The notes under the pieces were generated by a model, which did no database searches, was not told the origin of the DNA, and saw only the letters and a program-made list of their open reading frames with translations. The translations under genes were made by a program, and so were the position numbers. Shown one piece after another: positions 1 to 8,608 of a stretch of 8,608 nt of DNA (position 1 is the stretch's first letter; the number at the start of each line of letters is the position of its first letter). This DNA comes from Bacillota bacterium (lineage in GTDB: Bacteria > Bacillota > Clostridia > Saccharofermentanales > UBA5734): positions 1-8,608 of the forward strand of contig JAEXPB010000522.1 of the NCBI GenBank assembly GCA_023438965.1, given 5' to 3'.

Positions 1-255
<255 letters not shown>

Positions 256-268
256 TTGCCAGCCGGCA

Positions 269-928
269 ATGACCGGCCAGCGGCGGCCGGCTCTGATCCT
301 GGCTTCTGCTTCGCCGCGCCGGCGTGAATTGCTGGAAAGATTCTGGAATCCGGAACACTTGTCGATCCTGGTGCCGGATTTCGATGAAAAAACCGCCGCC
401 GATTTGCTGACACTGCCGTCTGCCCATGAACTGGCACGCATTTTACCGGCCGGAAAAATGGCTGCTTTAAAAAAACAGTATCCGCTGCCAGATCCAGCTG
501 TTGCTATTGCCGCGGACACAATGGTTGTCCTGGACGACCATATTCTGGGCAAGCCGGCTGATCCGGCCGATGCCGCCCGGATGCTCCGCCTCTTATCCGG
601 CCGGCAGCATGAGGTGCTGACCGGCGTTTGCCTTTCCGCCTGCTGCCAGGGCAGGTGGCTTGATCTGCAGACGGTCGAGTCGACTGCTGTACGCTTCGCC
701 GCACTGACCGAAGAACAGATCCAATGGTATGTCTCGACCGGCGAACCGATGGACAAAGCCGGCGCTTATGGCATTCAAGGCTGCGGCGCCGCCCTGATCG
801 AGACAATCAGCGGCTGTTATTACAATGTGATGGGATTGCCGGTCCACAGGCTGATGGTCATGCTGCAGCAAGCTGCTGACCATTTCAGTTCATATTCGGT
901 ATTTGGTCATTTACTGCCCTGGTGCTGA
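269..928 (+). CDS. maf: Maf-family nucleoside triphosphate pyrophosphatase
   Basis: Maf proteins hydrolyse non-canonical or excess nucleoside triphosphates (dTTP, UTP or modified bases, depending on subgroup) to the monophosphate. Family members have also been linked to septum-formation arrest in Bacillus. The N-terminal substrate motif SASPRR lies at residues 13-18. The AADT motif carries the expected catalytic Asp83. A GKP...LSGRQHEVLTGV block follows, then DKAGAYGIQG and a C-terminal NVMGLPV. These features fit the dTTP/UTP-type subgroup, but substrate is inferred only. I chose ATG 269 because it places the LILASASPRR strand close to the N-terminus as in homologues. A GTG at 242 in the same frame would overlap asnS, and neither start has a clear ribosome-binding site. 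At 219 residues it is about 20 longer than usual, owing to a C-terminal tail that I do not recognise. The maf-radC order matches Bacillus subtilis and many Clostridia. Confidence 0.93.
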   Translation: MTGQRRPALILASASPRRRELLERFWNPEHLSILVPDFDEKTAADLLTLPSAHELARILPAGKMAALKKQYPLPDPAVAIAADTMVVLDDHILGKPADPADAARMLRLLSGRQHEVLTGVCLSACCQGRWLDLQTVESTAVRFAALTEEQIQWYVSTGEPMDKAGAYGIQGCGAALIETISGCYYNVMGLPVHRLMVMLQQAADHFSSYSVFGHLLPWC

Positions 929-940
929 ACAATCCTCTCC

Positions 941-945
941 GGAGG
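941..945 (+). promoter_or_regulatory. Ribosome-binding site deciding the radC start
   Basis: GGAGG lies 6 bases before ATG 952. It would fall inside the coding sequence if translation began at GTG 922, and it overlaps the alternative ATG 946. This favours the 952 start. Confidence 0.7.
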
Positions 946-951
946 ATGATC

Positions 952-1665
952 ATGGAAATTACACCCAACCACTTGACCATGCGCCATTTGCCGTCAGATG
1001 ACCAACCGTACGAGAAACTGATGAACCAGGGCGCGCAGGCTTTGAGCGACGCCGAATTGCTGGCGGTAATCATCCGCAGCGGCAATCGTGCCGAATCAGC
1101 TTTGACTGTTTGCCAGCGGCTTTTATCAGATCGCAACGAAAAGAATGGCTGCGGGTTGCTGGCCATTGCCGATAAAAGCCTGGAAGAATTGACCGCCCGG
1201 CCAGGTATAGGCAAGGTGAAGGCGGTCCAGATGAAGGCAGCAATCGAAATCGGCTATCGAGCGGCCCTGGCATCGCGGACCAGCAATCGCCAACTGATTC
1301 GTTCGCCGGAGGACGCCTTTCTGCTGCTGGATCTGGAAATGCGGAACTTGCCCCGGGAGGAATTGCGGATTATTTTGCTGGATGTCCGAAATAAGGTTAT
1401 TCGCATCAGCCGGATTTCCGAAGGCGGACTGACCGCGTCGGTGGTATTTCCGCGCGATTTGTTTCGTGAAGCCGTCAAGGCCAATGCTGCCGGCGTCATC
1501 CTGGCCCATAACCATCCCAGCGGCGATGCGACGCCCAGCCGCGAAGACCTGGAGACAACGCGCCGCCTGACCGAAGCTGGCGAGATGATGTGCATCCGGA
1601 TCATCGACCATTTGATTCTGGCTGCCGGCGGCTCGATCAGCCTGAAGCAGCACGGGCTGATTTGA
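952..1665 (+). CDS. radC: RadC family JAMM/MPN+ domain protein
   Basis: The protein has 237 residues. Residues 10-45 carry the RadC N-terminal signature (LPSDDQPYEKLMNQGAQALS, then DAELLAVIIRSG). A helix-hairpin-helix (ARPGIGKVKAVQ) follows around residues 80-92. The C-terminal JAMM metalloprotease-like domain has HNHPSGD at 186-192 and the metal-ligand Asp199 in SRED. The zinc ligands H186, H188 and D199 are all present. Family function remains uncertain: the original DNA-repair role in E. coli was traced to another gene, and a nuclease or peptidase-like role is only suggested. The start is set at ATG 952 because a GGAGG sequence (941-945) lies 6 bases upstream. In-frame GTG 922 would overlap maf and has no such site. 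The gene sits 23 bp after maf. In many Firmicutes the next gene is mreB, but here it is mreC. Confidence 0.92.
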   Translation: MEITPNHLTMRHLPSDDQPYEKLMNQGAQALSDAELLAVIIRSGNRAESALTVCQRLLSDRNEKNGCGLLAIADKSLEELTARPGIGKVKAVQMKAAIEIGYRAALASRTSNRQLIRSPEDAFLLLDLEMRNLPREELRIILLDVRNKVIRISRISEGGLTASVVFPRDLFREAVKANAAGVILAHNHPSGDATPSREDLETTRRLTEAGEMMCIRIIDHLILAAGGSISLKQHGLI

Positions 1666-1722
1666 AAAGAGCAACGGAATGCGGTATCATGAACGTCAGG
1701 ATTGAACCCGGTCAGGAGTGTG

Positions 1723-2577
1723 ATGGTTTTGCCCAAGCTGGTACGGAACCGGATTTTTGTCATCGTTTTCACAACACTGCTGCTATTGACAGTGCTATTG
1801 CTGTCTTCATTGCCGGGTAGCCCCCTGAATCTGCTGACCAGCCCGGTTTCGGCGCTGCTGGAGCCTGTGCAGTCCGGAACGCGGCAACTGATCGACAAGG
1901 TCACCGGTTTTTACGAGTCTTTAACCGAAGGCATCCGGATCCGGGAAGAAAATCAAGCGCTGCAGACACAAAATGCCGAGCTGCGCAACCGCATAAGCCA
2001 GCTGGAAGAAGCCGGGCGCCAATATGAAGAGCTGAAATCGGCCTTCGCCCTGAAGGACCAGTTTGACCAATACCAGATTCTGGGAGCGCGGGTCCTGACA
2101 CGGGAAATCGGATCCTGGTTTGACGTTTTTCGGGTTGATGCCGGTACCGCCGATGGCCTGACAGTCAATGAGACCTTATCCTATGCGGTGGTTGATGCCC
2201 AGTCCCGGCTGATCGGGCGGGTGCTTTCGACCGATGCGGTTTCCGGCAAGGTCCTGCCTTTGCTGCATGAAGGCTTTTCCGTCAGCGGCAAGGTCAATGT
2301 CGTCAACGGGCCGCTGCTGCGGGTTCGCGGTGATTTGGATTTGAAAGCCCAGGGGCTTTGCCTGATCGACCAGATCCCCTCGAATGCCAGCTTGCAGGTA
2401 GGTGACGAAGTCATTACCAGCGGCGCCGGCGGTTTATTTCCAGCTGGCATCCCGATCGGTAAAATCGTCAGGATTATCAACAAGGATGCCCGTGACCAGC
2501 GGCAGGCTTATCTGCAGCCGTATGCCGATCTGCAGAATCTGACAACTGTTTTCATTATGAAAGGCAAAACGTCATGA
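1723..2577 (+). CDS. mreC: Rod shape-determining protein MreC
   Basis: MreC is a bitopic membrane protein whose periplasm-side or outer-face domain organises the elongasome by contacting PBP2 and MreD. The predicted product of 284 residues has a short basic N-terminus and one transmembrane helix at about residues 11-30. An amphipathic coiled coil follows (EENQALQTQNAELRNRISQL and the residues after it). Next is the double beta-barrel domain, with DVFRVDAGTADGL, GRVLS...VLPLLHEG and a C-terminal VITSGAGGLFPAGIPIGKI block typical of MreC. ATG 1723 is chosen because AGGAG (1714-1718) precedes it by 4 bases. The in-frame TTG 1702 and GTG 1720 are less well placed. The last codons overlap mreD by 4 bp (ATGA), indicating coupled translation. 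The gene follows radC with a 57-bp gap and no mreB between them. Confidence 0.94.
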   Translation: MVLPKLVRNRIFVIVFTTLLLLTVLLLSSLPGSPLNLLTSPVSALLEPVQSGTRQLIDKVTGFYESLTEGIRIREENQALQTQNAELRNRISQLEEAGRQYEELKSAFALKDQFDQYQILGARVLTREIGSWFDVFRVDAGTADGLTVNETLSYAVVDAQSRLIGRVLSTDAVSGKVLPLLHEGFSVSGKVNVVNGPLLRVRGDLDLKAQGLCLIDQIPSNASLQVGDEVITSGAGGLFPAGIPIGKIVRIINKDARDQRQAYLQPYADLQNLTTVFIMKGKTS

Positions 2578-3161
2578 TCCGTAATCAGACACGCCTGCGC
2601 GCCATCTTGGTTTATGCTGTCTATATCTTTGCCCTGGGCCTTTTGCAGGTCAATTGGCCGGACAGTTTCCTCCTTTGGGGCACGAGACCGGACCTTACGC
2701 TGATCCTGGCTATTTTATGCGGTTATATGTTCGGACAATCCGATGGCTTGCTGGTCGGCCTGGCAACGGGTTTTTTCCGGGATCTGCTGGCTGGCCGGGC
2801 CCTGGGCTTGGGCATGCTCATGTTGATGTATGCCGCAATGCTGGCCTCCGTTATTTTCCGCCGTTTTTTTCGCCGGAACATATTGCTGGGCCTGGTGCAG
2901 ATTACATTGATCACAATTATTTATCATACATTGATCACGCTGCTAACCTTCATTATCCCGATGCTGCCGGATGTAACCTATAATCTGGGCAGCCTGTTCC
3001 GCCAACAGCTCACCCGAATGCCCGGACAGTTGCTGGCCAATATTATTGCCGGAGCACCCTTGATTTTTCTGCTTTATTTTCTGGGCCCCTATGCGCGCGG
3101 CAATCGCAAGGACGACCCGGAGGATTCAATCGTTGGAGACAGTGTATGGCGGGTGAATTAA
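2574..3161 (+). CDS. mreD: Rod shape-determining protein MreD
   Basis: The product is a 195-residue, very hydrophobic integral membrane protein with about five or six predicted membrane spans. Clear hydrophobic runs include VYAVYIFALGLLQV, LTLILAILCGYMFG, GMLMLMYAAMLASVIF, LLGLVQITLITIIYHTLITL and LIFLLYFLGPY. The spans are separated by basic loops (FRRFFRR). The motif GYMFGQSDGLLVGLATGFFR with RDLLAGRALGLG is characteristic of MreD. It works with MreC, PBP2 and RodA in cylindrical wall growth. Its ATG overlaps the mreC stop (ATGA), and its 3' end overlaps the PBP2 start by 16 bp, so all three proteins are probably made from one message by coupled translation. The C-terminal tail is charged (GNRKDDPEDS) and presumably cytoplasmic. 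Confidence 0.93.
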   Translation: MIRNQTRLRAILVYAVYIFALGLLQVNWPDSFLLWGTRPDLTLILAILCGYMFGQSDGLLVGLATGFFRDLLAGRALGLGMLMLMYAAMLASVIFRRFFRRNILLGLVQITLITIIYHTLITLLTFIIPMLPDVTYNLGSLFRQQLTRMPGQLLANIIAGAPLIFLLYFLGPYARGNRKDDPEDSIVGDSVWRVN

Positions 3162-5470
3162 AGCCATCCGGATATTTCATATTTGACCAGCAGCAGACCG
3201 GGGCCATTGCCGGACGGGAAGAGCACCCTAATCTGCTTCGGCGGATCAGGCAATTTGTTCGCAGCCGGTTTGCCTTGCTGTCCGTTGTCTTTCTGCTGAC
3301 CGGTTCCCTGATTTTTTACAACACCGCCGCCTTGCAGCTCAATCCGGCCGCAGCGTCCGGTATCAGCGAAACGACCGGCGTATCTCGCCAGCAGACGATT
3401 AAGGCGTCCCGCGGGGACATCGTTGACGCGAGCGGCATTCCACTCGCCTATTCCAAGTCAATCAACACCCTGATGATCACCTATGCCGGTCTCAGCAATG
3501 ACGAATTGAATGCCATGCTTCTGGACCTGTCCAAATTTCTCGATCAGTATCAAGTCAGCTGGCAGCCCGAACTTGGCGAATATCTGATTCTCAATCATGA
3601 TCAGTGCCAACATGAAGCGGGGGGCGGTGACGACTGCGGCACGCCGCAATTTATCAAAGCTGAAGATGAAACAGCCTACTGGCAGCGCAATGACGACCTT
3701 TTCAACCTGAAGGCGCCGGATTCGGACGAAACAGTCACTTTTGACGATGATTTGGTCAAAATGGATCCGCAAGTTTTTTTCGATTATCTGCTATATAAGA
3801 AATTCAAGATTGAGGATCCGGATGCGGACGGTCAGCGCTATAGTCGCACCGATGCCTACCGGATCATGGCTTTACGCTACTTGATCATGGAAAACAACTG
3901 GGCTTTCCTGAACGGCACTCCGCTGGAGATCGCCCGCAATGTCAGCGCTGAAGTGGTATCGATCGTCAGCGAGCAGAATTACCGTTTCATGGGGGTCATT
4001 ACCGGAACGGACACCCAGCGGATTTACACGCCGGCAGCCAGGCAGCTGAGCCATATTCTTGGTTATGTCGGCCGGATCACTTCCAGCCAGTATGAAGATT
4101 TGAAAGCACAGGGCTACACCGCAGACGCGATTATTGGCCAGGCGGGCGTTGAATATACCGCTGAAAGGTACCTGGCTGGCCAGAACGGTACAAAACCCTA
4201 CAATATTTGGACAGTTGCCGAAGAGGCCGGAACCTTCTTTTCGGAGAAAATCGGCAAAGATCCGGTGCCGGGATATAATGTCCGGCTGACGATCGACATG
4301 AAACTGCAGACTACCGCACTGAATTCCCTGAACAGGGTGATTCAGGAGATTCAGAACAGCGCCGACAATAAGAATAAAGGCGATGCCGATGCCGGCGCCG
4401 TGGTTATGATCGATGTCCGCAGCGGTGCCATCCTGGCCATGGCCAGCTCGCCAGGCTACGATCCGAATGATTTCATCAACCAGGCTACCGATAAAGCAGC
4501 GGCTGCCAGGGTCACTCAATATCTGACGGACAATGTCAGCAAGCCGATGTGGAATCGGGCGATCATGGAAATATATGCGCCCGGATCGACATTCAAACCG
4601 GCAACATCCGTCGCAGCTCTGGAAAGCGGCACGATTTCGCCAACCAGCAACACAATCCGCTGCCTGGGGCACGAGATCATCGGCGACTGGCCCTGGCATT
4701 GCCTGGAAAAACCGACCAGCGGCCATGGCAACCTGACACTGGAAATGGCCCTGGCCACTTCTTGCAACATGTATTTCTATAACCTCGGCTATCGAACCGG
4801 CATCAACAACATTGACTATTGGGCCGGTCAGTTAGGCCTCGGCGAATATACCGGCATCGATCTGCCGGGTGAGGCCCGGGGCATCCGAGCCAGCCGCACC
4901 ACGAAGAAACTGCTGCGCAGCAATCCAGGCGATCAGATCTGGTTCCCGGCCGACACCTGCCAAACGGCGATCGGACAGTTTGACAACAGCTTCACCATCT
5001 TACAGCTGGCGGTCTACGCTTCAGCCCTGGCAACCGGCAACCGGGTCACACCGCATGTTATCAGCGAAATAACCGGCAATGACGGCGTGATCATAAAATC
5101 CGCCGATAACACAACTGTACCGATCGGCCTGAAGAACTCGACCCTGACGGCGGTTCGCAAAGGGATGGTTGCTGTGGCGAACAGCAGGGAAGGCACGGCT
5201 TACAAGGCTTTCAAGGACTTCCCGATCAAAATTGCCGCCAAAACCGGCACTGCGGAAACCGGCTTCGAGGATGTTTCGTCCTCCAACGGATTGTTTATCT
5301 GCTATGCGCCAGCTGACAATCCGCAGGTGGCGGTAGCGCAGATTATTGAAAAAGGCGCCTGGGGCTCCAATACGATCGGCATCGCCAAAGATTTGCTGAC
5401 CGCCTATTTCGGGCTGAATGCGACTGCGGATCCGGATCCGGCTGCCCAGGCCGGCATCCGGCTCGATTGA
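3146..5470 (+). CDS. mrdA: Penicillin-binding protein 2 (class B peptidoglycan transpeptidase)
   Basis: This is a membrane-anchored DD-transpeptidase that cross-links peptidoglycan and pairs with RodA in elongation. It has 774 residues. A cytoplasmic N-terminus of about 40 residues is followed by one transmembrane helix (about 42-58). The pedestal/dimer domain begins near KASRGDIVDASGIPLAYS. The C-terminal transpeptidase domain contains all three catalytic motifs: S481-T-F-K484 with the nucleophile Ser481, S539-C-N541, and K699-T-G-T702. The blocks GIDLPGE and the position directly after mreD indicate the elongation PBP2 rather than the division PBP3/FtsI. It is longer than a typical Gram-negative PBP2, partly because of an acidic insertion in the pedestal (about residues 150-235) that contains a close cysteine pair, C154 and C164. 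GGAG (3135-3138) precedes ATG 3146 by 7 bases. The gene starts inside the mreD 3' end. Confidence 0.92.
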   Translation: MAGELKPSGYFIFDQQQTGAIAGREEHPNLLRRIRQFVRSRFALLSVVFLLTGSLIFYNTAALQLNPAAASGISETTGVSRQQTIKASRGDIVDASGIPLAYSKSINTLMITYAGLSNDELNAMLLDLSKFLDQYQVSWQPELGEYLILNHDQCQHEAGGGDDCGTPQFIKAEDETAYWQRNDDLFNLKAPDSDETVTFDDDLVKMDPQVFFDYLLYKKFKIEDPDADGQRYSRTDAYRIMALRYLIMENNWAFLNGTPLEIARNVSAEVVSIVSEQNYRFMGVITGTDTQRIYTPAARQLSHILGYVGRITSSQYEDLKAQGYTADAIIGQAGVEYTAERYLAGQNGTKPYNIWTVAEEAGTFFSEKIGKDPVPGYNVRLTIDMKLQTTALNSLNRVIQEIQNSADNKNKGDADAGAVVMIDVRSGAILAMASSPGYDPNDFINQATDKAAAARVTQYLTDNVSKPMWNRAIMEIYAPGSTFKPATSVAALESGTISPTSNTIRCLGHEIIGDWPWHCLEKPTSGHGNLTLEMALATSCNMYFYNLGYRTGINNIDYWAGQLGLGEYTGIDLPGEARGIRASRTTKKLLRSNPGDQIWFPADTCQTAIGQFDNSFTILQLAVYASALATGNRVTPHVISEITGNDGVIIKSADNTTVPIGLKNSTLTAVRKGMVAVANSREGTAYKAFKDFPIKIAAKTGTAETGFEDVSSSNGLFICYAPADNPQVAVAQIIEKGAWGSNTIGIAKDLLTAYFGLNATADPDPAAQAGIRLD

Positions 5471-5512
5471 CGGCTACGGGCCTTAAGGCAGATCCCGCCT
5501 TATGCCGCTTGA

Positions 5513-5561
5513 CTGCCGGCCATCAGCAGCCGCATCGGCGATGTCTTCGCCGGGCTGGCGG
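5513..5561 (+). other. GC-rich branched hairpin downstream of PBP2
   Basis: An outer 9-bp stem pairs CTGCCGGCC (5513-5521) with GGCTGGCGG (5553-5561), including two G-U wobbles. Inside it, CGGCGA (5536-5541) pairs with TCGCCG (5547-5552) around a 5-base loop, directly abutting the right outer arm. The 14 bases 5522-5535 remain unpaired on the left. It begins 42 bases after the PBP2 stop. No T tract follows, so it is not a classical intrinsic terminator. It could stabilise the message 3' end or act as a pause site. Confidence 0.35.
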
Positions 5562-5598
5562 ATGTTTGTGTATGATGTGCAGGAACCTGACATTCCTC

Positions 5599-5627
5599 TT
5601 GTATCCTTCGGTAAAGATGTATAAAAT
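5599..5627 (+). promoter_or_regulatory. Candidate sigma-70/SigA promoter for the MGS-family gene
   Basis: TTGTAT (5599-5604, three matches to TTGACA) and TAAAAT (5622-5627, five matches to TATAAT) are separated by exactly 17 bases. They lie about 65 bases before the GTG start, in an AT-rich part of the gap. The -35 box is weak. The same -10 hexamer with the same spacing occurs in front of gdhA. Confidence 0.5.
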
Positions 5628-5692
5628 AGAAATGATTATTTGGCGCGATTATGATTCGTGATTGAATAGGCTATCAAACAGGGGGTAACATT

Positions 5693-7641
<1,949 letters not shown>

Positions 7642-7643
7642 TC

Positions 7644-8132
7644 ATGCGGTCGCTCATCCAGCGCGTCAGTTATGCCCAAGTCACTGTCAACCAGGAGCTC
7701 CTGGCCCAAATCGGGCCGGGACTCCTGGTTTTTCTTGGCGTCGGCCGCGACGACCTGACGGCCGATGCCGTTTGGCTGGCCGGAAAAGTCAGCCGGTTGC
7801 GGATTTTTGCCGACAAAGACGGAAAAATGAACCGTTCGGTTCTTGAAATCGGCGGATCGATTCTGGTTATATCGCAGTTTACGCTCTACGGCGATGCCCG
7901 GCGCGGCAATCGGCCCGGCTTTGATCAGGCCGCACTGCCGGACCGGGCTGTTGATTTATATGAAGCCTTTTGTCGGGAGCTGCGCCGAGTGGGACTGACA
8001 GTCCATACCGGTAAATTCGGCGCGGACATGCAAGTCACGCTGAACAATGATGGCCCGGTGACCATCTGGCTGGAGTCACCCGGCCGGTCGATCACTCAGG
8101 CAGCTGAAGCCGGGAGTACCGGCAATGACTGA
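7644..8132 (+). CDS. dtd: D-aminoacyl-tRNA deacylase
   Basis: This cytoplasmic editing enzyme hydrolyses D-amino acids (and Gly from tRNA-Ala) off mischarged tRNAs. The 162-residue product begins [15 protein letters not shown], the standard family start. The active-site motif S77-Q-F-T-L81 is present ([17 protein letters not shown]). The Gly-cisPro motif G137-P138 lies in NNDGPVT, preceded by GKFGADMQV. The last dozen or so residues form a tail slightly longer than usual. ATG 7644 lies 2 bp after the gdhA stop. I see no ribosome-binding site at the normal distance, so translation probably depends on ribosomes finishing gdhA. The stop overlaps the next gene by 8 bp. In many Firmicutes dtd sits after relA, so its place behind gdhA is unusual, although the downstream hydrolase partner looks retained. 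Confidence 0.94.
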   Translation: MRSLIQRVSYAQVTVNQELLAQIGPGLLVFLGVGRDDLTADAVWLAGKVSRLRIFADKDGKMNRSVLEIGGSILVISQFTLYGDARRGNRPGFDQAALPDRAVDLYEAFCRELRRVGLTVHTGKFGADMQVTLNNDGPVTIWLESPGRSITQAAEAGSTGND

Positions 8133-8608
8133 TCCATTGGATATCATCGACCTGCCATTCGGCATTTTTCAGGCCGTCTGCCACGTCATTCGCCTGGCTG
8201 CTTCATGCTGCCTGATCGATCCGGCCGCGCCGGTCAACCGGCTGCCGGCCGGCTTGCCGCCAGTTCGCCTGATCCTGGCCACGCATGGGCACTTCGACCA
8301 TATCAGCGCGGCTGACGACTGGCGCCGGTCAACGCTGGCGCCGCTCGGTATCCACGCCAACGACCGCGCATGCCTGACCGACGCCAACCGGAATTTTTCG
8401 GCAGCCATTCTGCGTCCGATGACCTTCCAGGCCGCTGAACTTGATTTGACCGATGGCCAGACCCTGACGCTGGATGGCCATTATCAACTGGAAGTGCTGC
8501 ATACCCCGGGCCACACCGCCGGTGGTATTTGTTTACTGCTAAGGCATGCGGGAAGACCGGCCGCGCTTTTTACGGGGGACACCTTGTTCGCCGGATCGAT
8601 CGGCCGGC
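8125..8608 (+). CDS. Metallo-beta-lactamase-fold hydrolase, N-terminal part
   Basis: The frame is open to the window end, giving 161 codons of a protein of the glyoxalase II/YcbL-like group. The dinuclear metal motif HGHFDH is at residues 54-59 (H54, H56, D58, H59). A further ligand H130 lies in HTPGHTAGG, and D152 in [13 protein letters not shown]. The first strands ([20 protein letters not shown]) match the usual start of this family. Such enzymes often hydrolyse thioesters such as S-lactoylglutathione, but many have unknown substrates, so no specific function is assigned. ATG 8125 overlaps dtd by 8 bp and is preceded by GGGAG (8112-8116) at 8 bases, supporting coupled expression. The C-terminal part, which would hold the last ligand and any substrate-specificity elements, is outside the window. 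Confidence 0.88.
   Translation, partial: MTDPLDIIDLPFGIFQAVCHVIRLAASCCLIDPAAPVNRLPAGLPPVRLILATHGHFDHISAADDWRRSTLAPLGIHANDRACLTDANRNFSAAILRPMTFQAAELDLTDGQTLTLDGHYQLEVLHTPGHTAGGICLLLRHAGRPAALFTGDTLFAGSIGR

Larger units (their letters stand above)
5471..5692. other. Non-coding gap between PBP2 and the MGS-family gene
   Basis: This 222-bp stretch separates the wall-synthesis run from the next gene. The first half is GC-rich and contains a branched hairpin. The second half (about 5580-5690) is AT-richer and contains the promoter candidate and ribosome-binding site of the downstream gene. The short open frames here (5467-5661, 5502-5624) lack ribosome-binding sites and recognisable content. I saw no remnant of minC, minD or rodA. 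Confidence 0.6.

Noticed and set aside
922..951. Upstream GTG start for radC
   Set aside because: It overlaps maf, has no ribosome-binding site, and would put the GGAGG at 941-945 inside the gene.
1786..1791. Consensus TTGACA inside mreC as an internal promoter
   Set aside because: No -10 element lies at 16-18 bases downstream, and the stretch encodes the end of the transmembrane helix.
3872..4726. Long antisense open frame (284 codons) opposite PBP2
   Set aside because: It is a shadow of the PBP2 reading frame, with no domain that I recognise.
5502..5624. 40-codon open frame from ATG 5502
   Set aside because: It has no ribosome-binding site, overlaps the branched hairpin, and ends within the promoter -10 box. 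Nothing supports translation.
5467..5661. 64-codon open frame starting on a TTG that overlaps the PBP2 stop
   Set aside because: It has no ribosome-binding site and no recognisable motif, and it runs through the hairpin and promoter candidate.

Overview
The window looks like ordinary chromosomal core sequence from a moderately GC-rich Bacillota, most likely a clostridial-type anaerobe. The basis is gene order (asnS, then maf-radC-mreC-mreD-PBP2, then a methylglyoxal synthase-family gene) and protein-level resemblance. In particular, a hexameric glutamate dehydrogenase has its catalytic lysines and aspartate at the same residue numbers as the Clostridium symbiosum enzyme. All recognised genes lie on the + strand. 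I saw no rRNA, tRNA, CRISPR array, insertion sequence or phage gene.

Region 1 (1-5470) is a tightly packed run: the 3' end of asnS, maf, radC, mreC, mreD and a class B penicillin-binding protein (PBP2). Gaps are 13, 23 and 57 bp, followed by overlaps of 4 and 16 bp. MreC, MreD and PBP2 are parts of the elongasome that drives lateral wall synthesis. The actin homologue gene mreB, which normally sits between radC and mreC, is absent.

Region 2 (5471-6303) holds a 222-bp non-coding gap with a GC-rich branched hairpin and a promoter candidate. Next come a 129-residue methylglyoxal synthase-family gene, a strong intrinsic terminator and, directly abutting it, the gdhA promoter. The methylglyoxal synthase-like protein keeps the family backbone and C-terminal signature but has lost both catalytic histidines and the phosphate-binding Gly-Thr-Thr-Gly loop. 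It is the most unusual protein in the window.

Region 3 (6304-8608) is a second compact transcription unit: gdhA (glutamate dehydrogenase), dtd (D-aminoacyl-tRNA deacylase) and a metallo-beta-lactamase-fold hydrolase cut by the window end. Spacing is 2 bp and then an 8-bp overlap.

I found no clear new multi-gene system. The observations worth following are the degenerate methylglyoxal synthase, the missing mreB/min/rodA genes, the structured gdhA leader, and the linkage of dtd plus the hydrolase to gdhA.
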